From Rhodocyclaceae bacterium (lineage in GTDB: Bacteria; Pseudomonadota; Gammaproteobacteria; Burkholderiales; Rhodocyclaceae): DNA of 64,000 nucleotides. The position numbers and the translations under genes were made by a program. Positions 7,612 through 18,664 of the stretch are shown one piece after another. Below the pieces are notes generated by a model. The model had not been told where the DNA came from, did not search any database, and worked only from the letters and a program-made list of their open reading frames with translations. Position 1 is the stretch's first letter, and each line of letters starts with the position of its first letter. The DNA is taken from positions 1-64,000 of the forward strand of contig VBWA01000017.1 in assembly GCA_006218025.1 (NCBI GenBank), written 5' to 3'.

Positions 7612-8856
7612 TTAGAGTGGTTTCAGCCGCGCGATGCGCTGGCTGGCGGGTGGATGGGAATCGTGGAACAGCGAGTGCAGCGGATCGGGGGTCAGAGTCG
7701 CGGCGTTGTCGCGATACAGCTTGACCAGCGCGGCGACCAGATCGGTGGCGGCGGTCTGCTTGGCGGCATAGGCGTCGGCTTCGTATTCGTGGCGGCGCGA
7801 CAAGGCGGAGGTCAGCGGCGCCAGCGGAAAGAGGAACACCGGCAGCACCATGGAGAACAGCAGCAGGCCCATCGCCGTACTGCCGGCGCCGACTCCCAGG
7901 CCGGCGAAGAACCACGGCTGGTCGATCAGCTGGCCGAGCAGCCAGAGAAAGGCCAGGCTCAGGGCGCCGGAGAGCGCGATGCGCTTGATTACATGGCGGT
8001 GGCGAAAGTGGCCGAGTTCATGCGCCAGCACGGCTTCGATTTCCTCGGGCGCGAGCTTTTCCAGCAGGGTGTCGAAGAACACGATGCGCTTGGCGCGGCC
8101 GAAGCCGGTGAAATAGGCGTTGCCATGCGCCGAGCGCTTCGAGCCGTCCATGACGAAGAGGCCCGAGGCGGAAAAGCCGCAGCGGGCGAGCAGGGCTTCG
8201 ATGCGCTGCTTGAGCGATCCGTCTTCCAGCGGCGTGAACTTGTTGAACAGCGGCGCGATCACCGTCGGGTAGAGGAACAGCACCAGCAGGTTGGTGCCGA
8301 GCCAGAGCAGCCAGACATACAGCCACCAGGTCTTGCCCATGACGTCCATCAGCCACAGCACCGCGAGCAGCAGCGGCCCGCCGATCAGCACGGTGAGCGC
8401 GGCGCCCTTGGCCAGGTCGGCGAACCACAGCGGCCAGGTCAGCTTGTTGAAGCCGAAGCGCGCCTCGATGCGGAAGGTGCGGTAGAGGCTGGCCGGCAGG
8501 CCGATGACGAAGCCGAGCAGGCCGACGCAGGCGAACAGCACCAGGCCCTGCAGGTAACCGCCGCCCAGCCAGGTGCGCAGCCCCTGGTCGATCAGGTTGA
8601 GCATGCCGCCCAGCGTCAGGGCCAGCAGCACGACGGTGTCGACGGCGATCTCGATCATCCCGATGCGCAGCTTGGCCACCGTGTAGTCGGCGGCCTTGCG
8701 ATGGTCCTCCAGGTCGATGCGGCCGGCAAAGTCGGCCGGCACCCGGTCGCGGTGCGCGACGACATGGCGCCGGTGGCGGAGGTCGAGCCAGACGCGGAGC
8801 GCAGTGGACGCGGCGAGGACGACGAGAAACAGCAATGTGAATTGGTATGGGGTCAT
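7612..8856 (-). CDS. M48 family membrane metalloprotease (Ste24-like)
   Basis: 414 residues with several membrane segments (about 1-20, 65-85, 100-120, 150-170, 175-195 and two after 285). The zinc protease motif HELGH lies at 279-283, and EADAYA nearer the C terminus supplies the third ligand. The architecture matches Ste24/CAAX protease 1 homologues, which in bacteria are thought to handle membrane-protein quality control. First gene of the minus-strand run toward rsgA; orn is divergent with a 56-base gap. Confidence 0.9.
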   Translation of the reverse strand: MTPYQFTLLFLVVLAASTALRVWLDLRHRRHVVAHRDRVPADFAGRIDLEDHRKAADYTVAKLRIGMIEIAVDTVVLLALTLGGMLNLIDQGLRTWLGGGYLQGLVLFACVGLLGFVIGLPASLYRTFRIEARFGFNKLTWPLWFADLAKGAALTVLIGGPLLLAVLWLMDVMGKTWWLYVWLLWLGTNLLVLFLYPTVIAPLFNKFTPLEDGSLKQRIEALLARCGFSASGLFVMDGSKRSAHGNAYFTGFGRAKRIVFFDTLLEKLAPEEIEAVLAHELGHFRHRHVIKRIALSGALSLAFLWLLGQLIDQPWFFAGLGVGAGSTAMGLLLFSMVLPVFLFPLAPLTSALSRRHEYEADAYAAKQTAATDLVAALVKLYRDNAATLTPDPLHSLFHDSHPPASQRIARLKPL

Positions 8857-8912
8857 GGACAGGGGCCCGCTGTGCGAAAATGCAGCAACACAGGAACAGG
8901 CTTTGGAAAATT

Positions 8913-9458
8913 ATGGCACAGGATCAAAACGCGCTCGTCTGGCTGGACATGGAAATGACCGGCCTCAATCCCGACAATGATCGCATCATCGAGCTGGCCT
9001 TGGTTGTCACCAACTCGAATCTCGACATTGTGGCCGAGGCGCCGACCTGGACGGTGCATCAGTCCGATGAGGTGCTGAATGGAATGGATGAGTGGAACAC
9101 CAAGACGCATGGCCGTTCGGGTCTGGTCCAGCGGGTCAAGGATTCGATTCTCGGCGAAGGAGAGGTCGAGGCGCAGGCGCTTGAGTTTCTGCGCCGTCAC
9201 GTGCCGCGCCAGACGACGCCGATGTGCGGCAATTCGATTTGCCAGGACCGGCGCTTCATGGCGCGCTACATGCCGAAACTCGAGGACTGGTTTCATTACC
9301 GGAATCTCGACGTGTCGACCCTCAAGGAATTGTGCAAGCGCTGGAAGCCGGAAGTGGCGAAGGGTTTGAAGAAGCATGGCAAGCACGAGGCGCTGGCGGA
9401 TGTGCTCGAGTCGATCAACGAACTCAAGTATTACCGCGAGCATTTCCTCAAGATGTAG
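8913..9458 (+). CDS. orn: oligoribonuclease
   Basis: 181 residues, the usual length. Orn is the 3'-5' exonuclease that degrades di- and short oligoribonucleotides to mononucleotides, including pGpG from cyclic di-GMP turnover. The DEDD-family motif I is WLDMEMTGL (D12, E14), with later acidic positions in the [12 protein letters not shown] region and HEALADV near the end. The ATG at 8913 follows GGAAAA and gives the canonical N terminus. The 100 bases after the stop hold no gene. Confidence 0.96.
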   Translation: MAQDQNALVWLDMEMTGLNPDNDRIIELALVVTNSNLDIVAEAPTWTVHQSDEVLNGMDEWNTKTHGRSGLVQRVKDSILGEGEVEAQALEFLRRHVPRQTTPMCGNSICQDRRFMARYMPKLEDWFHYRNLDVSTLKELCKRWKPEVAKGLKKHGKHEALADVLESINELKYYREHFLKM

Positions 9459-9559
9459 GGCTCGCGAATAAATCTACTGCGCGTGCCGGATCGGGGCTTG
9501 GGCGGTGCTCGCTATCCTCATGTACCGCTCGCTACGATTTCTTCGCAAGCCAAACACCT

Positions 9560-11167
9560 TCAGTCCGTCCGCCTGTAAAGCCGCAGACGTTCGCTCTTGT
9601 CGCCGGGGCGCGAAGTCTCGCGCACCAGAGTCCAGCCCGGCAGGTCCTTCTCTGCGCGCGGCCCGGTCTGCATGATCAGGTGCCGGCAGTCTTTGGCGCG
9701 GTTGCCGCTCACGGTGCGGATGCCGTCGAAGTAGTCGAGCGAGGCGCGCTGCGCCAGGCCCAGGCCGCGCCGGGCGATGCAGCCGGGATGATTGCCCAGC
9801 GCATGGCGAAAGTCGGCGCTGACGGTACGGTAACTTTTGCCGTAGTCGATCCACGGCAGCCAGAGCGCCATCAGCAGCAGCCAGATGGTCGTCAGCCCCA
9901 CGCTCCAGCGCGCGGCCGCGCGCCAGGGCGAGCGCGGCGTGCGCAGCATCACGGCGATCCAGCCGACACTGACGGCGATCGCCAGCACGATGGCCACGAA
10001 GGAGGCCTCGGCTATGAAGCCGGGGGCCGGTTTGCTGAAGTTCTTGGCGACCCGGGCCGGTTCCCCGGTCAGCATGGCAATGCCGCCCAGCCAGATCAGG
10101 CCGGCGACGAGCGTGAAGGTCATCATGCCGAACCAGTCGAAGGCGTTCGCGGCGCCGCGGCGCAGGCGACCTGCGGCGGCTGTTGCCAGCAGGATGAGAG
10201 GGACGAGTGCGGGCAGCAGCACCGTCGGCCGCGGCATGTCGGCGAAAAAGATGAACAAGGCTACCGCGGCGGCAGCCAGCAGCAAGGCGGTGGGCGCCTT
10301 GAACAGATGCCGGCGTTCCAGCCAGAGGCTCCACAGGGCCAATGGCAGCACCGGCCAGCCGGCCCAGGCCAGCAGTTCGAGATGGTCGCGACTGAAGCCG
10401 CCGCGCAGTGTCAGGCTGGCTTGCTCGGCGTTCCACCAGACATCGAACAGGGCAGGCGCCTGCTGCCGCAGCAGGAGAGGCCAGGGCAGCATCAGCAGCA
10501 ACGCGACGGCTGCAGCGGCGGGCCACGCGACCAGACTGCCGCGGATCCGCCACGCGGGGTGCAAGGCCAGAATCAGGCCCGTCGCCAGCGGAACGACCAC
10601 GCTGTCGATGCCGGCGCCGAGGAAGCCGATGCCTATCCCGGCGCCGAAGATCAGCCCGCCACGCAGCGGCGCTTGTCGCCAGACAGAGAGACCCCAGAGG
10701 GAAATCGCGCAACCCGCAATCGCAACGATGGCCGGTTGCGCCTCGTGCAGCGGTACCAGCAGGCCGAGGGTGCCGATGGCAAGCAGGGGCGCGGCCAGTG
10801 CGGCGCTGGCGCCGAACAGTTGCTGCGCCAGGCGCGAAATGGTCGCGAGAAAGGCGGCGCCGACCAGAACCGAGGCGAGTCGGGCGGCATCGTGCCAGGG
10901 CAGCAGGCCACCCAGCAGCTTGCCGCACAGCGCCGCGATCCAGTGATACAGGGGTGGCGAAACCAGCCACGGATCGCCGGCGATGCGCGGCACCAGCCAG
11001 TCGCCGCCTGCCATGCCGAAGGCGACGCCGAGGTGCATGGCGTCTTCGGCTTTCCATGGATCGTGCCCCACGGTCCCGGCCAGCAACCAGATGGCGCAGA
11101 GCAAAAATGTCCCGTACCGCGCCAGGCTCGGCGCAGGGCTAAGGTCGCGGTCGGTCAGGTCAGGCAC
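9560..11167 (-). CDS. ArnT-like membrane glycosyltransferase (GT-C fold, GT39/GT83 type)
   Basis: 535 residues with about eleven or twelve membrane segments. The first periplasmic loop has the paired acidic residues expected of a GT-C enzyme (DPWKAEDAMHL, E41/D42), as in ArnT and PMT-type transferases that move a sugar from a polyprenyl-phosphate donor. The C-terminal third is a soluble periplasmic domain. The acceptor could be lipid A or another envelope glycan; there are no aminoarabinose genes nearby. Convergent with orn. The region encoding RTVSADFRH contains antisense copy 2 of the dispersed 20-base motif. Confidence 0.8.
   Translation of the reverse strand: MPDLTDRDLSPAPSLARYGTFLLCAIWLLAGTVGHDPWKAEDAMHLGVAFGMAGGDWLVPRIAGDPWLVSPPLYHWIAALCGKLLGGLLPWHDAARLASVLVGAAFLATISRLAQQLFGASAALAAPLLAIGTLGLLVPLHEAQPAIVAIAGCAISLWGLSVWRQAPLRGGLIFGAGIGIGFLGAGIDSVVVPLATGLILALHPAWRIRGSLVAWPAAAAVALLLMLPWPLLLRQQAPALFDVWWNAEQASLTLRGGFSRDHLELLAWAGWPVLPLALWSLWLERRHLFKAPTALLLAAAAVALFIFFADMPRPTVLLPALVPLILLATAAAGRLRRGAANAFDWFGMMTFTLVAGLIWLGGIAMLTGEPARVAKNFSKPAPGFIAEASFVAIVLAIAVSVGWIAVMLRTPRSPWRAAARWSVGLTTIWLLLMALWLPWIDYGKSYRTVSADFRHALGNHPGCIARRGLGLAQRASLDYFDGIRTVSGNRAKDCRHLIMQTGPRAEKDLPGWTLVRETSRPGDKSERLRLYRRTD
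9811..9830 (+). repeat. dispersed 20-base motif, copy 2
   Basis: AGTCGGCGCT with N6 = GACGGT then ACGG, antisense to the glycosyltransferase gene, which reads TVSADF across it. Confidence 0.75.
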
Positions 11168-11222
11168 GGTGCGAGCTTACCCGGGAAGCGGCCGTGGCGG
11201 CGGAGTCCGTGCGCCGCAAAAC

Positions 11223-11249
11223 AAAAGGCAGCCCGCAGGCTGCCTTTTT
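11223..11249 (-). terminator. intrinsic terminator of rpmE
   Basis: AAAAGGCAGCC-CGCA-GGCTGCCTTTTT forms an 11-bp stem with a four-base loop and flanking A/T runs on both sides, 26 bases past the rpmE stop. It would end the rpmE transcript before the glycosyltransferase gene and could act in both directions. Confidence 0.88.
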
Positions 11250-11275
11250 GCGCTGCTTGCTGCGCTGGCGCAGAG

Positions 11276-11485
11276 TCAGGCCGCCTTCTTGCTGTACTTC
11301 TGGCGGAAGCGCTCGACGCGTCCGGCGGTGTCGACGATCTTCTGCTTGCCGGTGTAGAACGGGTGGCAGGCGGAGCAGACTTCGATATGCAGCGGCTTGA
11401 TGTTGGTGGATTGAGTCGTGAACTTGTTGCCGCAACTGCAGGTAACTTCAATTTCGGCGTACTTCGGGTGGATGGCGTCTTTCAT
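11276..11485 (-). CDS. rpmE: 50S ribosomal protein L31 (zinc-binding form)
   Basis: 69 residues. The four-cysteine type of L31 is recognised by CSCG near residues 16-19 and [13 protein letters not shown] near 37-49, which bind zinc. It lies downstream of rho with a 90-base gap that contains a good promoter of its own, and is followed by a strong terminator. The rho-rpmE neighbourhood is common in beta- and gammaproteobacteria. Confidence 0.97.
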   Translation of the reverse strand: MKDAIHPKYAEIEVTCSCGNKFTTQSTNIKPLHIEVCSACHPFYTGKQKIVDTAGRVERFRQKYSKKAA

Positions 11486-11545
11486 TTCGATGTCCTTTCA
11501 GTTGCAGGCGCGGTTCGTGGATTTGGCGAACCGACAAAACGCGGC

Positions 11546-11574
11546 ATTATCCGCTAATTTACAGCTATGCGCAA
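11546..11574 (-). promoter_or_regulatory. predicted sigma-70 promoter of rpmE
   Basis: On the minus strand TTGCGC (11569-11574) and GATAAT (11546-11551) are separated by exactly 17 bases, close to TTGACA/TATAAT, about 60 bases before the rpmE ATG and immediately after the rho stop codon. Confidence 0.5.
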
Positions 11575-12834
<1,260 letters not shown>

Positions 12835-12976
12835 GGACTACCTGCGCAGAGATACCGGCGGGACGCCGGAACTGGGGGTGTAGGGGATGAATTCAGGAAA
12901 GAATTCGATCAGGAAGGGAACTGAATCGGCGCCCTTACGGCTGGTGCGCGGCTGGCGCGCCGCTCTTGCTGCTCGG

Positions 12977-13001
12977 CGGCCCGGAATCAGACTCCGGGCC
13001 G
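12977..13001 (-). terminator. stem-loop after trxA
   Basis: CGGCCCGGA and TCCGGGCCG form a 9-bp GC stem around a 7-base loop, just past the trxA stop on the minus strand. It lacks a strong U-tract, so it may be a weak terminator or a 3'-end stabiliser between trxA and rho. Confidence 0.5.
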
Positions 13002-13014
13002 AAATGTAACGGGA

Positions 13015-13341
13015 TCAGAGATTGCTGTCAATGAATGCAGTGAGTTGCGATTTCGACAGGGCGCCGACTTTTTGCGCCTCGACGTTGCCGCCCTTGAACA
13101 GGAGCAGCGTCGGGATGCCGCGGATTCCAAACTCGCCGGGAACCTTGGGATTGTCGTCGATGTTCAGTTTGGCGACGCGCAGCTTGCCGGAATAATCCTT
13201 GGCCACCTCGTCGAGGATCGGGGCGATCATCTTGCAGGGGCCGCACCACTCGGCCCAGAAGTCGACCAGGGTCGGAATGGCGGAGTCGAGCACTTCGGCC
13301 TTGAAAGTGCTGTCGGTGACGTGGTTAATGTGTTCGCTCAT
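13015..13341 (-). CDS. trxA: thioredoxin 1
   Basis: 108 residues with the active site WCGPC at 32-36 and the cis-proline segment [11 protein letters not shown]. It reduces disulfides in cytosolic proteins with electrons from thioredoxin reductase. The ATG at 13341 follows GAGGAATC and gives the normal N terminus. Upstream of rho. Its codons for KVGAL contain a partial copy (AAAGTCGGCGC) of the dispersed motif, at 13061-13071. Confidence 0.97.
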   Translation of the reverse strand: MSEHINHVTDSTFKAEVLDSAIPTLVDFWAEWCGPCKMIAPILDEVAKDYSGKLRVAKLNIDDNPKVPGEFGIRGIPTLLLFKGGNVEAQKVGALSKSQLTAFIDSNL

Positions 13342-13522
13342 GGATTCCTCGGGGAGTTTTGCGTTTCGGTCGCCGCATCTGCGGCCGTGCGACGCGATGG
13401 ATTGCAGCGAAGCTTCGCTGGCATGGCCGAATGCTAGCAAAAAAATTCAGCCATGGCGAACACTGGCTGGTGCCAATAACACACGGCGATGGTACATTGT
13501 CCCCCAAAACCGGAGCCCCATC

Positions 13523-13846
13523 ATGACTTATGTTGTCACCGAAGCCTGCGTCAAATGCAAATACACCGATTGCGTCGATGTTTGCCCCGTCGATTGTTTC
13601 CACGAGGGACCGAACTTTCTGGCGATCGACCCAGAGGAGTGCATCGATTGCACCCTGTGTGTTGCCGAATGCCCCGTCGAGGCCATCTTTGCCGAGGACG
13701 ACGTGCCAAAGGGGCAGGAACATTTCACTGCGCTGAATGCCGAATTGGCAAAGATATGGCCGGTCATCATCGAGCGCAAGGAGCCGCCGGCCGACGCCGA
13801 CGCATGGGCGGGAAAGCCCGGGAAACTCGACTTGCTGGAGCGCTGA
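13523..13846 (+). CDS. fdxA: 7Fe ferredoxin (one 3Fe-4S and one 4Fe-4S cluster)
   Basis: 107 residues. Cysteines at 9, 12, 17, 21, 25, 40, 43, 46 and 50 show the FdxA pattern: an altered first motif for a [3Fe-4S] cluster and a CxxCxxCxxxCP motif for [4Fe-4S]. The C-terminal extension ([17 protein letters not shown]) is typical. It acts as a low-potential electron carrier. The ATG at 13523 follows GGAGCCCCATC. aroC starts 6 bases after the stop, so the two are probably co-transcribed. Confidence 0.95.
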   Translation: MTYVVTEACVKCKYTDCVDVCPVDCFHEGPNFLAIDPEECIDCTLCVAECPVEAIFAEDDVPKGQEHFTALNAELAKIWPVIIERKEPPADADAWAGKPGKLDLLER

Positions 13847-13852
13847 AACTAC

Positions 13853-14959
13853 ATGTCCGGCAACACTTTCGGCTCGCTTTTCAGCGTCACTTCATTCGGT
13901 GAATCCCACGGCCCGGCGATCGGCTGCGTGGTCGACGGCTGTCCCCCGGGTCTCGAAATATCGGCAGCGGAAATCCAGGCCGACCTCGACCGGCGCAAGC
14001 CCGGAACCTCGCGCCACGTTACCCAGCGCCGCGAATCGGATACGGTCGAGATTCTCTCCGGTGTCTATGAAGGGCGCACCACGGGCACGCCGATCGGCCT
14101 GCTGATCCGCAACGAGGACCAGCGCAGCAAGGACTACGGCAATATCGCCGAAATGTTCCGGCCGGGCCATGCGGATTACACCTATTGGCAGAAATATGGC
14201 ATTCGCGATCATCGTGGCAGCGGTCGCGCCTCGGCGCGCGAGACGGCGGTGCGCGTCGCCGCCGGTGCCATCGCCAGAAAATGGCTGCAGCAGCGCTACG
14301 GGGTGACGGTACGCGGCTGGATGAGCCAGCTGGGAAGCATCGCGATTCCATGGCAGGACGAAGCGGCGATCGATACCAATCCCTTCTTCGCTCCCAATGC
14401 CGGGATCGTTCCCCAGCTCGAAGAGTACATGGATGCCTTGCGCAAGTCGGGCGATTCCGTGGGGGCGGAAATCACCGTCGTGGCGCGTGGAGCGCCCGTC
14501 GGCTGGGGCGACCCGGTGTACGGCCGCCTCGATGCCGACATCGCCTACGCGATGATGGGCATCAATGCGGTCAAGGGTGTGGAAATCGGAGCGGGTTTCG
14601 AGTCGGTGACGCAAAAAGGCAGCGAACACGGCGACGAACTGACCCCCGAGGGCTTTCTCGGCAACAATGCAGGCGGCGTTTTGGGCGGCATCTCGACCGG
14701 GCAGGATGTGGTGGTGAGGATGGCGGTCAAGCCGACGTCGAGCATTCGCCTGCCGCGCCGGACCATCAATCTCGCCGGCGAACCGGTCATCGTCGAAACC
14801 CACGGCCGGCATGATCCCTGCGTCGGCATTCGCGCCACGCCGATCGCCGAAGCCATGCTGGCGCTGGTGCTGATCGACGCCGCCCTGCATCATCGCGCCC
14901 AGTGCGCCGATGTCACGTGTCCGACGCCGCGAATCCCTGGACGGCCGATAGTAAAATAA
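13853..14959 (+). CDS. aroC: chorismate synthase
   Basis: 368 residues. It makes chorismate from 5-enolpyruvylshikimate-3-phosphate using reduced FMN, the last shared step of aromatic amino acid synthesis. The first signature [18 protein letters not shown] and the others ([16 protein letters not shown] near 125, [15 protein letters not shown] near 280) are intact. Length is typical. It supplies the chorismate needed by the trp genes further along. Confidence 0.98.
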   Translation: MSGNTFGSLFSVTSFGESHGPAIGCVVDGCPPGLEISAAEIQADLDRRKPGTSRHVTQRRESDTVEILSGVYEGRTTGTPIGLLIRNEDQRSKDYGNIAEMFRPGHADYTYWQKYGIRDHRGSGRASARETAVRVAAGAIARKWLQQRYGVTVRGWMSQLGSIAIPWQDEAAIDTNPFFAPNAGIVPQLEEYMDALRKSGDSVGAEITVVARGAPVGWGDPVYGRLDADIAYAMMGINAVKGVEIGAGFESVTQKGSEHGDELTPEGFLGNNAGGVLGGISTGQDVVVRMAVKPTSSIRLPRRTINLAGEPVIVETHGRHDPCVGIRATPIAEAMLALVLIDAALHHRAQCADVTCPTPRIPGRPIVK

Positions 14960-14996
14960 CTCTACGCAATCGAATCTGTACAGAACAGGATCAGCA

Positions 14997-15242
14997 ATGA
15001 ACGTCGATCATCACGACCTGCACCACGAATTTCCCGAATTTGCCGAAGCCATTCATGGCTTGAAGGCGAGCAGCACGCATTTCGCCCGCCTGTCCGACGA
15101 GTACGATGCGCTGACCGCCCGGATCGAAGCGCTTGAAGAGAACGACGCGCCCATCGCCGATACCGCGCTCGAGGAGATGAAGAAGCAGCGCCTGAAGCTC
15201 AAGGACGAGCTCTACGGTATGCTGAAGGCCGCCAAGGCCTGA
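14997..15242 (+). CDS. YdcH-like DUF465 small coiled-coil protein
   Basis: 81 residues. The helical HDLHHEFPEF…HFARLSDEYDAL…LKDELYGMLK pattern is that of the DUF465 (YdcH) family of short, widely conserved proteobacterial proteins with no established function. The whole sequence is predicted helical with heptad-like leucines. It sits 37 bases after aroC. Confidence 0.85.
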   Translation: MNVDHHDLHHEFPEFAEAIHGLKASSTHFARLSDEYDALTARIEALEENDAPIADTALEEMKKQRLKLKDELYGMLKAAKA

Positions 15243-15297
15243 AGGGGAGCGGCCCTTAGACCAGCGGAGCCGCCGGCAACGGTTGGCGGTATTTGTC

Positions 15298-16449
15298 ATG
15301 GGACAAAGCGGGCGTCTGTCTGCCTGGTATTTCTGGTATTTCGCCTTCATCGGCGCCTTCCTGCCGTACTTCGCCCTCTACCTTCAGTCCATCGGGTTTT
15401 CTGCCGGTCGCATTGCGGTGCTGATGTCGCTCGGGCAGTTCATGCGGCTGCTGGCACCCCTGCTGTGGAGCTGGCTGGCCGACAGCGGCGGCAGGCGCGT
15501 ACGGATCGTCGTGGCGTCGACGGCGGCGGCAGTGGCCAGTTTTTCGGTGGTATTCCTGACGCAGGATTTCGTCGGCCTGTTGATCGGCATGGCGATTCTG
15601 CACTTCTTCTGGAGCGCTTCGCTGCCCCTGGTCGAGGCGCTGACGCTCGGGCATCTTGCCGCCGAGCCGGAACGCTATGGCCGCATCCGGCTCTGGGGTT
15701 CGGTCGGTTTCGTCGTCACGGTAATGGGCGTCGGCTTCCTGCTCGATTCGGCGCCGATCGGATCGTTGCTCTGGGTCAGCTGGGCCCTGTTGCTGGGTAC
15801 CCTGGTCAGCGCGCTGACGCTGACCGAGGTTGGGAACAATGCGGGTCAGTTCGCCGGTCCGATCCTCGAAGTATTGCGCCAGCGCAAAGTCGTATTCCTG
15901 CTTGGCGCCGGAATGTTGATGTCCGCGGCGCACGGCGCGCTTTATGTCTTCTACTCGATCCACTTGGTGGCGCAAGGCTACGGCAAGACCGTGGTCGGAC
16001 TGCTGTGGACCCTGGGCGTTGTCGCCGAGATCGTGGTGTTCCTGCTGATGCCGCGGCTTTCCGCCCGGATTTCCATGCGGTCGATCCTGCTCGCCTGCTT
16101 TGCGCTGGCGGCCTTGCGTTTCCTGTTGATCGGCTGGGCGGTTGAATTCATCGGCCTCCTGGTGTTCGCCCAGTTGCTCCATGGGGCCAGCTTTGGCGCA
16201 CACCATGCCGCGACCATGGCGGCGCTCAATCGCTGGTTCGTGGCGGGCCACCAGGCGCGGGCGCAGGCGCTCTACGGCAGCACTGCCTATGGTGCCGGCG
16301 GTCTGGGCGGTGCCTTGCTGGCGGGTGCTTTGTGGGAAAGTGCCGGTCCCGGGATCACTTTCAGCGCTGCGTCGCTGCTCGCTTTGTTCGGCCTGATTCT
16401 GGTCTGGCGCGGCGTTCCGGGTGATTCGGCCGGTGCTGCTGTGCGATAA
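15298..16449 (+). CDS. MFS transporter (HcaT/NupG-like MFS_1 type)
   Basis: 383 residues with twelve predicted membrane segments. The N-terminal WYFWYFAFIGAFLPYFALYLQSIGFSAGRIAVLMS segment and the loop WSWLADSGGRR (motif A variant between TM2 and TM3) are typical of the MFS_1-like group that includes the phenylpropionate permease HcaT. The substrate cannot be inferred from context, which is biosynthetic. The ATG at 15298 was preferred to an in-frame TTG five codons earlier. leuC follows after 30 bases. Confidence 0.85.
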   Translation: MGQSGRLSAWYFWYFAFIGAFLPYFALYLQSIGFSAGRIAVLMSLGQFMRLLAPLLWSWLADSGGRRVRIVVASTAAAVASFSVVFLTQDFVGLLIGMAILHFFWSASLPLVEALTLGHLAAEPERYGRIRLWGSVGFVVTVMGVGFLLDSAPIGSLLWVSWALLLGTLVSALTLTEVGNNAGQFAGPILEVLRQRKVVFLLGAGMLMSAAHGALYVFYSIHLVAQGYGKTVVGLLWTLGVVAEIVVFLLMPRLSARISMRSILLACFALAALRFLLIGWAVEFIGLLVFAQLLHGASFGAHHAATMAALNRWFVAGHQARAQALYGSTAYGAGGLGGALLAGALWESAGPGITFSAASLLALFGLILVWRGVPGDSAGAAVR

Positions 16450-16479
16450 TTCGCAATCCACGCCAACGCTGCAGAAATC

Positions 16480-17886
16480 ATGTCAAGAACGCTTTACGAG
16501 AAACTCTGGGACAGCCATGTCGTCCATGTCGAAGAGGACGGCACGGCGCTGCTTTACATCGATCGTCATCTGGTCCATGAAGTCACCAGCCCGCAGGCCT
16601 TCGAAGGTCTGAAGCTGGCGAACCGCAAGCCCTGGCGGGTGTCTTCCATCGTCGCCACGGCCGATCACAACACGCCGACTTCGCACTGGGAGCTCGGCAT
16701 CGTCGACCCGATCTCGCGCCAGCAGGTCGAGACCCTCGACGCCAACATCCGTGAGGTGGGGGCGCTGGCCTATTTCCCGTTCAAGGATAAACGCCAGGGC
16801 ATCGTGCATGTCGTCGGTCCGGAAAACGGCGCCACGCTGCCGGGAATGACCGTGGTTTGCGGCGATTCGCATACCTCGACGCACGGCGCTTTTGCCTGCC
16901 TCGCGCACGGCATCGGCACTTCGGAAGTCGAACACGTGCTGGCGACCCAATGCCTGCTGCAGAAGAAATCGAAGACGATGCTGGTCAGGGTCGAAGGCAA
17001 AGTCGGCGCTGGCGTTACGGCGAAAGACATCGTGCTGGCCCTGATCGGCCGCATCGGCACGGCGGGCGGCAACGGCTACGCCATCGAATTCGGCGGCTCG
17101 GCCATCCGCGCCCTGTCGATGGAAGGCCGCATGACGGTGTGCAACATGGCCATCGAGGCCGGCGCCCGGGTCGGCTTTGTCGCCGCGGACGAGACCACCA
17201 TCGCCTATCTCAAGGGCCGCAGCTTCGCCCCCAAGGGCGGCGACTGGGACAAGGCCGTGGCTTACTGGCGCACGCTGGTATCGGACGCGGATGCCAAATT
17301 CGACAAGGTGATCGAGATGGATGCGCGCCAGATCGTGCCGCAGGTGACCTGGGGCACGTCGCCGGAGATGGTCACGGGAATTGACGGTACGGTCCCGGCG
17401 CCCGAGGATTTCAGCGATCCGGTCAAGAGCGAAGGGGTGGCCCGGGCGCTGCAGTACATGGGCCTGACGCCGCGCATGCGGATCGACCAGATCCCGATCG
17501 ACAAGGTATTCATCGGTTCCTGCACCAATTCCCGGATCGAGGACTTGCGTGCCGCCGCCGTCGTGGCCAAGGGGCGCAGGATTGCCGCCAATGTCAAACT
17601 GGCGCTGGTGGTGCCGGGCTCCGGCCTGATCAAGGCGCAGGCCGAATCCGAGGGACTGGACAAGATTTTCATCGCCGCCGGTTTCGAGTGGCGGCAGCCG
17701 GGCTGTTCCATGTGCCTGGCGATGAACGACGATCGGCTCGGTCCGGGCGAACGTTGCGCCTCGACCTCGAACCGGAACTTCGAAGGGCGGCAGGGCGCGG
17801 GTGGCAGAACGCACCTCGTCAGCCCCGCCATGGCGGCGGCGGCGGCGATTGCCGGCCGTTTTGCCGATGTTCGCGAATTACTCTGA
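16480..17886 (+). CDS. leuC: 3-isopropylmalate dehydratase large subunit
   Basis: 468 residues. With LeuD it isomerises 2-isopropylmalate to 3-isopropylmalate in leucine synthesis. The three ligands of the [4Fe-4S] cluster are visible at C348 (CTNSR), C409 and C412 (CSMC). The catalytic aconitase-type DHNTPTSH is near the N terminus. It is followed by an entericidin-like gene, then leuD and leuB, the usual betaproteobacterial order. The codons for KVGAGVTAK contain copy 3 of the dispersed motif. Confidence 0.98.
   Translation: MSRTLYEKLWDSHVVHVEEDGTALLYIDRHLVHEVTSPQAFEGLKLANRKPWRVSSIVATADHNTPTSHWELGIVDPISRQQVETLDANIREVGALAYFPFKDKRQGIVHVVGPENGATLPGMTVVCGDSHTSTHGAFACLAHGIGTSEVEHVLATQCLLQKKSKTMLVRVEGKVGAGVTAKDIVLALIGRIGTAGGNGYAIEFGGSAIRALSMEGRMTVCNMAIEAGARVGFVAADETTIAYLKGRSFAPKGGDWDKAVAYWRTLVSDADAKFDKVIEMDARQIVPQVTWGTSPEMVTGIDGTVPAPEDFSDPVKSEGVARALQYMGLTPRMRIDQIPIDKVFIGSCTNSRIEDLRAAAVVAKGRRIAANVKLALVVPGSGLIKAQAESEGLDKIFIAAGFEWRQPGCSMCLAMNDDRLGPGERCASTSNRNFEGRQGAGGRTHLVSPAMAAAAAIAGRFADVRELL
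17001..17020 (+). repeat. dispersed 20-base motif, copy 3
   Basis: AGTCGGCGCT with N6 = GGCGTT then ACGG, sense within leuC and read as KVGAGVTA. Confidence 0.75.
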
Positions 17887-17896
17887 GGAGAAGATT

Positions 17897-18016
17897 ATGT
17901 CCCGCATTCTTATCGCTTGCGCCCTGATGCTCGTCCTGTCCGCCTGCAATACCGTGTCAGGAATCGGCAAGGACATCAAGAAGGGTGGCGAAGCCATCGA
18001 GAAATCGACCAAGTAA
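17897..18016 (+). CDS. entericidin A/B family lipoprotein
   Basis: 39 residues. A short signal sequence with lipobox LSAC (Cys 17) is followed by [20 protein letters not shown], the entericidin signature. These tiny outer-membrane or periplasmic lipoproteins were described as toxin/antidote pairs in enteric bacteria, but single copies inside leu operons are widespread and of unclear role. The ATG at 17897 follows GAGGAG. Its TAA overlaps the leuD ATG (TAATG), so translation is coupled. Confidence 0.9.
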   Translation: MSRILIACALMLVLSACNTVSGIGKDIKKGGEAIEKSTK

Positions 18017-18654
18017 TGGAAAAGTTCATCAAGCTCGATGGCGTCGTGGCGCCGCTCGATCGCGCCAATGTCGATACCGACGCCATCATTCCCAAGCAGT
18101 TCCTCAAGTCGATCAAGCGCTCCGGCTTCGGCCCGAACGCGTTCGACGAGTGGCGCTACATGGATCACGGCGAGCCGGGCCAGGACTGCGCCAAAAGGAT
18201 GAAGAATCCCAATTTCGTGCTCAATCAGGAGCGCTACCAGGGCGCGTCCATTCTGCTTGCGCGCAGCAACTTCGGTTGCGGCTCGTCGCGCGAACATGCG
18301 CCGTGGGCGCTGCACGATTTCGGCTTTCGCGCCATCGTCGGCGAGTCTTTCGCCGACATCTTTTTCAACAACTGCTTCAAGAACGGACTGCTGCCCATCG
18401 TGCTGCCGAAGGCCGAGATGGATGCGCTGTTCGGCCTGACCGAGCATACGCCCGGCTTTCGCCTGAGCATCGATCTGCCGGCGCAAAGGGTGGTGCGTCC
18501 CGACGGACACGCGATCCCGTTCGAGGTGGACGCCTTCCGCAAGGAATGCCTGATTAACGGCTGGGACGACATCGGCCTCACCTTGCGACACGCCGACAAG
18601 ATCCGCGAGTTCGAGACCCGTCGTCGCGCAGAGCAGCCCTGGCTATTTGCATAA
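18016..18654 (+). CDS. leuD: 3-isopropylmalate dehydratase small subunit
   Basis: 212 residues, the swivelling subunit that completes the LeuCD isomerase. Signature segments [15 protein letters not shown] and [16 protein letters not shown] are present. The ATG overlaps the entericidin stop. leuB starts 10 bases after the stop. Confidence 0.98.
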   Translation: MEKFIKLDGVVAPLDRANVDTDAIIPKQFLKSIKRSGFGPNAFDEWRYMDHGEPGQDCAKRMKNPNFVLNQERYQGASILLARSNFGCGSSREHAPWALHDFGFRAIVGESFADIFFNNCFKNGLLPIVLPKAEMDALFGLTEHTPGFRLSIDLPAQRVVRPDGHAIPFEVDAFRKECLINGWDDIGLTLRHADKIREFETRRRAEQPWLFA

Positions 18655-18664
18655 AGGATTTTCA

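Noticed and set aside
9459-9559. Small RNA or tRNA gene between orn and the glycosyltransferase
   Set aside because: No cloverleaf, promoter or terminator could be made out; left as a plain intergenic stretch.
9224-11557. Very long plus-strand open frame opposite the glycosyltransferase
   Set aside because: Gln/Arg/Gly-rich antisense artefact; the minus strand encodes a coherent polytopic membrane enzyme.
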